NCBI RefSeq assembly: GCF_003595175.1
Contig: NZ_CP032419.1
Span: 3,596,001-3,660,000, forward strand
Direction of reading: 5' to 3'
Source: Pseudomonas cavernae
GTDB taxonomy: Bacteria > Pseudomonadota > Gammaproteobacteria > Pseudomonadales > Pseudomonadaceae
DNA: 64,000 bases
Every line of letters begins with the position of its first letter. Within the stretch, counting starts at the first letter, position 1. The notes beneath the pieces were generated by a model. It was given only the letters and a program-made list of their open reading frames with translations. It searched no databases and had not been told where the DNA came from. Shown here piece by piece: positions 59,501-64,000 of this stretch. Position numbers and translations under genes: made by a program.

Positions 59501-59641
59501 GCAGAAGGCTTCCGCTTCACCTCGGCGCTGCCGGTGCAAGTGCTCAAGGGCATGGCGCCGATTCTCCAGCCCTATCTGCAGCCGGGTAGCAACACCCAGT
59601 GTCTGGCGCCGAATCCGGGCATGCAGGTCAGCCATAGGTGA
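56534..59641 (+). CDS. Class A penicillin-binding protein (transglycosylase-transpeptidase), atypical
   Basis: A 1035-residue inner-membrane protein with one N-terminal helix (YVWLALLVTLIGVALAL). A GT51 domain has variant motifs: ENREL in place of EDRRF and GGSTLATQLEKF in place of GGSTITQQ, plus RQEVIRDYLN. The transpeptidase motifs are STAK near 514, SIN near 620 and KTG near 939, so about 320 residues lie between SxN and KTG, roughly twice usual. Probably a cell-wall synthase of a divergent subfamily. No Shine-Dalgarno is clear before the ATG. Confidence 0.85.
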   Translation: MGALWQSDAQETAQATSSLPELSAPKTKRHSALRRYVWLALLVTLIGVALALTDELRTAELQSREISGYAARLDYRLGDGPSPSIDFPAAGPFDRRLGYAGLPEMLKRLEQRDYLILQQARFSPALLDYSQRGFFVPYHEKTQTGLSITECRGLPLYGFHYPQQFYPSFASIPPLVVSSLLFIENRELLDEQQPLANPAVDWPRFALAAWTQVGKHIGIGGQSAGGSTLATQLEKFRHSPEGRTGSAAEKLRQMASASVRAYRNGPQTLAARQEVIRDYLNSVPLSAAAGHGEIHGMADGLRIWYGTDFARVNSILADDQLPGANLAARGLALRQVLSLIIAQRRPSYYLARGRDELNQLTDSHLRVLTNGGVIDPELRDAALASKLQFRDLQQNPALQANETNKGISVARSRLSAMLNQPFYDLDRLDLAATTPLNGELQQQVSIYLRRLADPAFAEQIGLYGERLLSPEKTAEVNYSFTLFERTADGSRVRVQTDNTDQPFDINEGSKLELGSTAKLRVLTTYLQMVTELHQRFAGQTPEELRKVEVPVPDNLTRWAVDYLIDAKDRSLTVMLEAALERKYSASPYEGFFTGGGMHTFANFRREDNGRRPTLREALQESINLPFIRLLRDLVRYSTYQGPNNSAELLKNDRNPRRLEYLARFADREGTTFLLRFWRKYQGKSAAERLDTFLDGLRPTATRLAAVHRYLMPSVDEQTFGAFINAHLQKDKIDAERIHELYVKYGPGAFDLPDQGYIARVHPLELWLLGYLLENPQASFKDAVTASEYERQEVYGWLFKSRHKSARDSRIRTMLEVEAFLDIHSRWQQVGYPFEHLVPSLATAIGSSGDRPAALAELMGIIQNDGVRLPTVRIDSLHFAASTPYETRLGIDPDRGERVLPVEVAAALRNAVTSVVEGGTARRLAGSFQLADGTPLTVGGKTGTGDNRIESVTRSGWVKSSKAMNRTATFVFYLGENHFGTLTAFVPGQAAEGFRFTSALPVQVLKGMAPILQPYLQPGSNTQCLAPNPGMQVSHR

Positions 59642-59750
59642 ATGCGCTGGGTCAAGGGCACCAGGCAGTGCGCCCTCGCGGCAGGCTGCTGCTGGCGCGC
59701 CGAGGCCATCCGGTGTCCACCGACGCGCAGCAGTTCGTGACTGCCTGCTA
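59642..59750. mobile_element. Degenerate relic of the TNA-flanked MITE
   Basis: The right end CGACGCGCAGCAGTTCGTGACTGCCTG resembles the other copies' GACGCGCAGCAGATCGTGAACAGGCT, followed by C-TTA-type CTAAG. It ends at the GYD gene's stop, where TTA plus G gives CCT-TAG. No left end can be recognised. Confidence 0.4.
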
Positions 59751-60038
59751 AGGCATGTTGCCGATGATTCGCCGGATCTCCTGCTCGGAGAACCCGCGCA
59801 GCGTCTGCGTCCGCACATTGCCGAGCGAGCCGGCTTTCAGTAACAGGGTGGTTGCGGCCTCATCGGCCCCTTCGACAACCAGCACCAAGTCGTAATTGCC
59901 GACGGTCCAGTAGGCGGCCTTGACCGTGATGCCGAGTCCCTCTGCCATTGCCTTGAAGGCTTGGAAACGCTCCGGTGAGTCTTTGACCGTGCGAATGCCC
60001 TGGTCGGTGAAGTTCGCTAGCGTGATGAAGGTTGCCAT
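59748..60038 (-). CDS. GYD-domain protein
   Basis: A 96-residue single-domain protein (MATFITLANFTDQGIRTVKD ... YWTVGNYDLVLVVEGADE) of the GYD family, alpha/beta ferredoxin-like, function unknown. The family-naming GNYD motif is near residue 47. The stop TAG lies where the degenerate mobile-element end begins. Confidence 0.85.
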   Translation of the reverse strand: MATFITLANFTDQGIRTVKDSPERFQAFKAMAEGLGITVKAAYWTVGNYDLVLVVEGADEAATTLLLKAGSLGNVRTQTLRGFSEQEIRRIIGNMP

Positions 60039-60196
60039 GGTGGCACTCCTGTTCAGGTTGCGTGATGGCGGTCACCGAGTCGGCAGCTAGTGCATGGGAG
60101 AAGGCCGCCATTCTTCCAAAGTCGCAAGTCCGCCCCCTCCATTTGCCTGTTTCTACCACCTAACACTCGAGTCGCTGCAACGCCTTATTGGCCGCC

Positions 60197-61027
60197 CTAG
60201 GCGCCCCCGCCGAACTCAGCGCCGCCCGGCTTGGTGGCCGTGACTATGAGGACCGGCATCGCGAAAGCGACCCTGCCGTCGGCCGGCGCGAACGCTCGGA
60301 GCGCCTGCCCGGCCTCCTGCTGCAGCCGCTCGAACTGCGCCTCGTCGAGCAGGCCGCCGAGGGTCCAGACGCACGCCCGCTCGGTGGAGATCAAGGCCTC
60401 GATCGAGGCGAAACGAACCGTCCCCTCATGCCGCATGACCTGCGCCTCGGCGATGCCCGCCGCGCTGCACAGCGCCAGCAACAGCTGCGCATCACCGAGC
60501 AGGAATGGCGCGCGGAACGCGCCCGCCACGCGTTCGCCGAACAGCCGTTGCAGTAGCTCGGCGAGCGCGGCGTAGCCGGGCGAATGCTCGAGCGCGTCGC
60601 ACACGGCGACAGCCAGTCGTCCGCCCGGCCGCAGCACGCGCAGCATTTCCCGTAGGGCGGCAGACCGGTCCTCGAAGAACATGAGGCCAAACTGGCTGAC
60701 CACCGCATCGAAGCTTTCGTCCGGGAAAGGCAGCGACTCGGCCCGGCCGACCCGCCACTCGACCCGCGCGCTCTTGCTGCGAGCTACGGCGAGCATCTCC
60801 TCGTTGGGGTCGAGGCCCACCACCGCCCCTCCGGGGCCGACGCTCTCGGCCGCGGCACAGGCCAGCACCCCCGTGCCGCAAGCCACATCGAGCACGCGCT
60901 CGCCCGTTCCTATGCCGGCCTCGGCTGCGACCCGCCGCCCCCACTGCTGAAACAGCGCCGGGACGAAGAACTCCTCATACACCTCGGCGGGGGAACGGTT
61001 GGTTCGCCCGCTTGCACTCTTGCTCAT
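60197..61027 (-). CDS. Class I SAM-dependent methyltransferase
   Basis: A 276-residue UbiE/Methyltransf_11-type enzyme. Motif I is VLDVACGTGVLACAAA near residue 43, then VVGLDPNEEMLAVAR, FDAVVSQFGLMFFED and LRPGGRLAVAVCDA. A strong AGGAGG lies 6 bases before the ATG at 61027. Its upstream region is the frameshifted remnant of a nitrilase gene, so its promoter is probably outside. Substrate unknown. Confidence 0.87.
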   Translation of the reverse strand: MSKSASGRTNRSPAEVYEEFFVPALFQQWGRRVAAEAGIGTGERVLDVACGTGVLACAAAESVGPGGAVVGLDPNEEMLAVARSKSARVEWRVGRAESLPFPDESFDAVVSQFGLMFFEDRSAALREMLRVLRPGGRLAVAVCDALEHSPGYAALAELLQRLFGERVAGAFRAPFLLGDAQLLLALCSAAGIAEAQVMRHEGTVRFASIEALISTERACVWTLGGLLDEAQFERLQQEAGQALRAFAPADGRVAFAMPVLIVTATKPGGAEFGGGA

Positions 61028-61044
61028 TCGGAACCTCCTTCGCC

Positions 61045-61304
61045 GCCCGACCGCCCGCTGCAGCGGCGCCAGATCGTCACCCGCCAGGTTGACTGCGTTG
61101 CGCAGCAGCAAGTCGTGCATTGCTCGACCAGCGCCGGCGCAGCCGCCAGAACCATGCCGGGTAACCGGGGACGAAGGTCTCCGGGAAGACGATCAGTTGC
61201 TCACCCGCAGCGGCCGCCTCGGCAACTGCGGCGACGACGTTGGCGAGCGTTTGCCCGCAGTCCATGAAGGCCGGCGGCTGTTGAATCACGGCCACGCGTC
61301 CCAT
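61045..61304 (-). pseudogene. Frameshifted, truncated nitrilase gene
   Basis: The start MGRVAVIQQPPAFMDCGQTL and FPETFVPGYPAWFWRLR match the N-terminus of aliphatic nitrilases with the catalytic Glu. The frame then breaks; in another frame the sequence continues LLLRNAVNLAGDDLAPLQRAV, again nitrilase-like. The remaining two thirds, including the catalytic Lys and Cys, are absent. The start has GGAGGTGAGGA. Confidence 0.8.
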
Positions 61305-61456
61305 TCCTCACCTCCGCGCTGGCAGGTTTGGAGACATTCATCCGTCCGACAATCTCCTCTGGGAAGGCATAGCAGCCCCCTGCGCCTGCCGCATGACCGC
61401 TGATCCACTGAGGCAAAAAAACCGGCCCGGCAGCCGCGGGTGGAGACCGGCGCCGC

Positions 61457-61489
61457 CCTATCGGGCCTATACTTTTTCGCGCCGATAGG
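61457..61489. promoter_or_regulatory. Inverted repeat around a -10-like TATACT, upstream of the peroxiredoxin
   Basis: CCTATCGG (61457-61464) and CCGATAGG (61482-61489) are perfect 8-base arms with a 17-base spacer that contains TATACT. It is 84 bases before the peroxiredoxin gene. Likely promoter/operator, regulator unknown. Confidence 0.45.
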
Positions 61490-61572
61490 CTCGAGGCAGA
61501 GGCTCAGGCCTTATCGAAACGGCTGGCGCGGCAGCGACAGCCACTCCCCCGTCACCAGCAAGGAGACCGAAC

Positions 61573-62226
61573 ATGGCAATCCGCATTGGCGACGAAGCGC
61601 CGGATTTCACCGCCGAAAGCACCGAAGGCACCATCCGCTTTCACGACTGGATCGGCGATAAATGGGCGATTCTGTTCTCCCATCCGAAGGATTTCACCCC
61701 GGTCTGCACCACCGAACTCGGCTACATGGCCAAACTCAAGCCGGAATTCGACAAGCGCAACACCAAAATCATCGGCCTCAGCATCGACCCGGTCAGCGAC
61801 CACCGGGCCTGGGTCGGTGACATTCAGGAAACCCAGGGCCACGCGATCAACTATCCGCTGATCGGCGATGCCGACCTGCTGGTGGCGAAGCTCTACGACA
61901 TGATTCACCCGAACGCCAGCGGCGGGCCGCGCACCGCCGTGGACAACGCCACGGTGCGCTCGGTGTTCCTCATCGGCCCGGACAAAAAGATCAAGGCGAT
62001 GCTGGTCTATCCGATGAGCGCCGGGCGCAACTTCGACGAGGTCTTGCGCCTGCTCGACTCCCTGCAGTTGAACGCCAAGCACACCGTCGCCACCCCGGTG
62101 AACTGGAAGCCGGGCGAGGACGTGATCATCCCCACCTCGGTGTCCGACGAGGAGGCCAAGAAGAAATATCCGCAAGGCTTCAAGACGTTGAAACCCTATC
62201 TGCGCGTGGTGGCGCAGCCGAAGTAA
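61573..62226 (+). CDS. lsfA: 1-Cys peroxiredoxin (Prx6 type)
   Basis: A 217-residue Prx6-like peroxidase. The single peroxidatic Cys is in DFTPVCTTELG near residue 45, with the C-terminal dimerisation part (NWKPGEDVIIPTSVSDEEAKKKYP). Pseudomonads have this type as LsfA. It is divergent from the nitrilase remnant, and a candidate promoter lies upstream. Confidence 0.92.
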   Translation: MAIRIGDEAPDFTAESTEGTIRFHDWIGDKWAILFSHPKDFTPVCTTELGYMAKLKPEFDKRNTKIIGLSIDPVSDHRAWVGDIQETQGHAINYPLIGDADLLVAKLYDMIHPNASGGPRTAVDNATVRSVFLIGPDKKIKAMLVYPMSAGRNFDEVLRLLDSLQLNAKHTVATPVNWKPGEDVIIPTSVSDEEAKKKYPQGFKTLKPYLRVVAQPK

Positions 62227-62509
62227 CCCGCGCCAGGGACGGTGGGTTACGCCTACGGCTAACCCACCCTTGCGGCTGTAGGAGCGAATTCATTCGCGAT
62301 GCGGACAGCACGGAGCCGCCGGCTTTCGCGGATGAATCCGCTCCTACAAAAAACCGGGGCAAAAAAAACCAGGGGGCCGGTCGAAGCCCATCGGCTCGCG
62401 GGACAGAGCCCCCGGCGGGAAGCGTCTGACACACCTCCTCCCAGGCCGTTGGCGGCGGCGCGACCACACCGCAGCTACGGTTGACCGTCCAGGTCGCGTG
62501 AAAGCGCCG
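62227..62509. repeat. Repeat cluster between lsfA and the SMR gene
   Basis: GGTGGGTTACGCCTACGGCTAACCCACCC (62240-62268, self-complementary with a short loop) and GTAGGAGCGAATTCATTCGC...GCGGATGAATCCGCTCCTAC (62278-62347). The remainder has no gene. Confidence 0.8.
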
Positions 62510-62815
62510 CTACTTCAACCCCGCCACTCCCGCCACGATCAGGGCGACTGAGAGCAACTTGGTCGCGGTCAGCGCCTCGCCGAGCAACAGCACACCCAGC
62601 AGCACGGTGCCCAGGGTGCCGATGGCGGTCCAGATCGGGTAGGCGACGCTCACCGGCAGTTCGCGCATGGCCAGAGTCAGGAAGTAGATGCCGACGACTG
62701 CCGCCACCACCACCAGCAGGCTGGGCAGCGGGCGGCTGAAGCCGTCGGCGTATTTCATGCTCATGGCGAACAGCACCTCGAAAACGGCCGCCAGCAGCAG
62801 GAATAGCCAGGCCAT
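62510..62815 (-). CDS. Small multidrug resistance (SMR) transporter, SugE/Gdx-like
   Basis: A 101-residue, four-helix membrane protein. The essential Glu is in LLLAAVFEVLFAMSMKYADGF, and LPVSVAYPIWTAIGTLGT is the third helix. The YADGF segment resembles the guanidinium-exporter (Gdx) side of the family over EmrE. No guanidine riboswitch is recognisable upstream. It is 11 bp downstream of azoR on the same strand, so co-transcribed. Confidence 0.83.
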   Translation of the reverse strand: MAWLFLLLAAVFEVLFAMSMKYADGFSRPLPSLLVVVAAVVGIYFLTLAMRELPVSVAYPIWTAIGTLGTVLLGVLLLGEALTATKLLSVALIVAGVAGLK

Positions 62816-62826
62816 GGCGCACCTCC

Positions 62827-63462
62827 TCAGAAGCTCGCGGCCAATTCGCCCAGGGCCCGTTCAGCCGTCGCGTAGGACGCCTCGAAGGCTTGCCCGCCGT
62901 ACTCGTCGCTCTCCACGGCAACCACCGTCACATCCTCGATGCCGAGGAAGCCCAGCACCGTACGCAGATAGGGGTCGGCGTGGTTGCGCGCGGCATTGAT
63001 CGCACCCGGCCCGTAGCCGTGATCGCCGCGGGTAGTGACGATCAACGCTTTTTTGCCGAGCAGGCGCGGCGTATAGGGGCTGCGGGGGTTTTCCGGATCG
63101 AAGTCGAAGGTGCGACCGATGCGCACGATCTGATCGACCCAGGCCTTCACTCCGCTGGGCACGCTGAAGTTGTACATGGGCGTGGCGATCACCAGACGGT
63201 CGGCGGCGAACAGTTCGTCCACCAGCGTTTCGCTGAGAGCCAGGTCGGCCAGCATCACCTCGTCGCGCTGTTCCTGGGGCTGGAAGGCCGCGGCGATCCA
63301 ACTCTCGTTGATTGGTGCAATGGCCACCCGGCCGACCTCGCGGCGCAGCACCGCGCGCTCACGGTCCTGGGTCTGCCAGGCCAGCAGGAAGGACTCCAGC
63401 AGACGCCGGGAATGGGATCGTTCGCCTCGCGGACTGCCTTGTATGGCAAGAATCTGGCTCAT
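62827..63462 (-). CDS. azoR: FMN-dependent NADH azoreductase
   Basis: A 211-residue flavodoxin-fold quinone/azo reductase. The FMN phosphate loop is GSPRGERSHSR near residue 9, APMYNFSVP-like ATPMYNFSVPSGVKAWVDQI near 94-113, and a GDHGYG site near 145. It reduces azo compounds and quinones with NADH. Divergent from a LysR gene, with a mobile element in the shared region. AGGAG precedes the ATG. Confidence 0.9.
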   Translation of the reverse strand: MSQILAIQGSPRGERSHSRRLLESFLLAWQTQDRERAVLRREVGRVAIAPINESWIAAAFQPQEQRDEVMLADLALSETLVDELFAADRLVIATPMYNFSVPSGVKAWVDQIVRIGRTFDFDPENPRSPYTPRLLGKKALIVTTRGDHGYGPGAINAARNHADPYLRTVLGFLGIEDVTVVAVESDEYGGQAFEASYATAERALGELAASF

Positions 63463-63597
63463 CTCAAGCTCCTCTTTCCACGTGATTCGACAAGCGTTTC
63501 GTTTGGATGAAACTCAGGAGCTAAGCTATTGCCAGCCACAACAGCGGACAAATGAGGATTAGTTCACCAAGGTGAATTCAACTCATCCATGGAGTTA

Positions 63598-63772
63598 GGG
63601 TGCGCTCTCAATTATTTCCCCGTTGCGCCGGAGCCTGCTTTTGCGCAGAGCCAGGCATGAGGAGTGAGGTTTGGTTATTCCAAATGAACGACGAATAACG
63701 CAGCGCTGCGCAAAAACAGGCCCGGCCCTTCGGGTTGCGCCTGCAAGCGGGAAAATAATTGAGAGCGCACCC
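63598..63772. mobile_element. MITE-like element (copy 2) between azoR and a LysR gene
   Basis: A 175-bp element, reverse orientation of copy 1 at 9111-9377. Ends GGGTGCGCTCTCAATTATT and AATAATTGAGAGCGCACCC, flanked by TA (63596-63597 and 63773-63774). The interior matches copy 1 except that about 91 bp is missing. It lies between GGAG (63591-63594) and the ATG at 63776. Confidence 0.85.
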
Positions 63773-63775
63773 TAG

Positions 63776-64000
63776 ATGTTCGCCAACCTACCGCTCAACG
63801 CCCTGCGCACCTTCGAGTCCGCCGCGCGCCTGTCCAGCTTCAAGGCGGCGGCGGCGGAACTGGCGGTCACCCCTACCGCCGTCTCGCACCAGATCCGCAG
63901 CCTGGAAAGCTGGCTCGGCGTACCGCTGTTCGAACGCCTGCCACGCAGCGTGCGCCTGACCGCCTGCGGCCAGCGGTTGTTCGACAGCCTGCACGGCGCC
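63776..64000 (+). CDS. LysR-family regulator, N-terminal part (cut by window edge)
   Basis: The first 75 codons show an LTTR HTH (LPLNALRTFESAARLSSFKAA ... TPTAVSHQIRSLESWLGVPLFERLPRS). It is of the GcvA-like type and divergent from azoR, which it may regulate. Its ribosome site and start are now separated by the inserted element: GGAG is 181 bases upstream, and only a weak GAGAG lies closer. Confidence 0.9.
   Translation, partial: MFANLPLNALRTFESAARLSSFKAAAAELAVTPTAVSHQIRSLESWLGVPLFERLPRSVRLTACGQRLFDSLHGA

Noticed and set aside
62280..62484. Short frames over the GTAGGAG palindrome
   Set aside because: They are translations of repeats, without start signals.

Overview
The window is a 64-kb stretch of GC-rich chromosome from a Pseudomonas species. 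The gene order dcd-apbC-metG, rnfABCDGE-nth, gloA-argG-motY-pyrC-rnt-prx-bfd-bfr-grxD and argF-ABC resembles the P. aeruginosa/stutzeri-like core chromosome, recalled from general knowledge and not from a search. I saw no rRNA, tRNA, CRISPR array, phage or integrase gene.

Layout. 1-3.7 kb: dcd (cut by the window edge), apbC/mrp, metG. 3.8-10.7 kb: the Rnf electron-transport operon with nth, interrupted between rnfG and rnfE by a 267-bp MITE-like element. 10.8-23.5 kb: core metabolism and stress genes (gloA, argG, motY, pyrC, rnt, 2-Cys peroxiredoxin, bfd, bacterioferritin, grxD, a molybdopterin oxidoreductase, a cold-shock gene, argF, an ABC ATPase). 23.5-31.3 kb: a GGDEF protein, PhzF-like and solute-binding proteins, and the glycerol-3-phosphate genes glpK, ybaK, glpR and glpD with two recognisable GlpR operators. 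31.4-40.7 kb: an XRE-PAS-PAS regulator, then a carnitine-to-malate cluster (CntB reductase, aldehyde dehydrogenase, CntA Rieske oxygenase, BCCT transporter, tartrate/D-malate dehydrogenase, LysR regulator). 40.9-45.7 kb: an alpha/beta hydrolase and divergent metE/metR. 45.7-48 kb: an acquired islet with an AT-rich methyltransferase, a second divergent metR 3' end, and a gene with a HEPN-type RNKTIH motif followed by an attC-like integron recombination site. 48-64 kb: an FMN-binding glutamate-synthase-like protein, a polyamine-type binding protein with an amidase and a LuxR regulator, small enzymes, three methyltransferases in all across the window's second half, an unusual class A PBP, a 1-Cys peroxiredoxin, and an azoR/SMR pair divergent from a LysR gene cut by the window end.

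The most unusual content is in small repeats. One family (four clear copies at 15784-15968, 18230-18369, 24612-24863 and 56259-56398, plus a relic near 59.7 kb) is flanked by a TNA direct repeat in a C/T-TNA-G context. In three copies that TNA is the stop codon of the adjacent gene. Its internal stem changes sequence from copy to copy but keeps pairing. A second family (9111-9377 and 63598-63772) has 19-bp terminal inverted repeats flanked by TA. One copy has removed rnfE from its likely ATG and appears to supply a new Shine-Dalgarno and TTG start; the other lies between the Shine-Dalgarno and the ATG of a LysR gene. Many REP-like hairpins ending GTAG/CTAC fill the intergenic gaps, and several supply the stop codon of the neighbouring gene.
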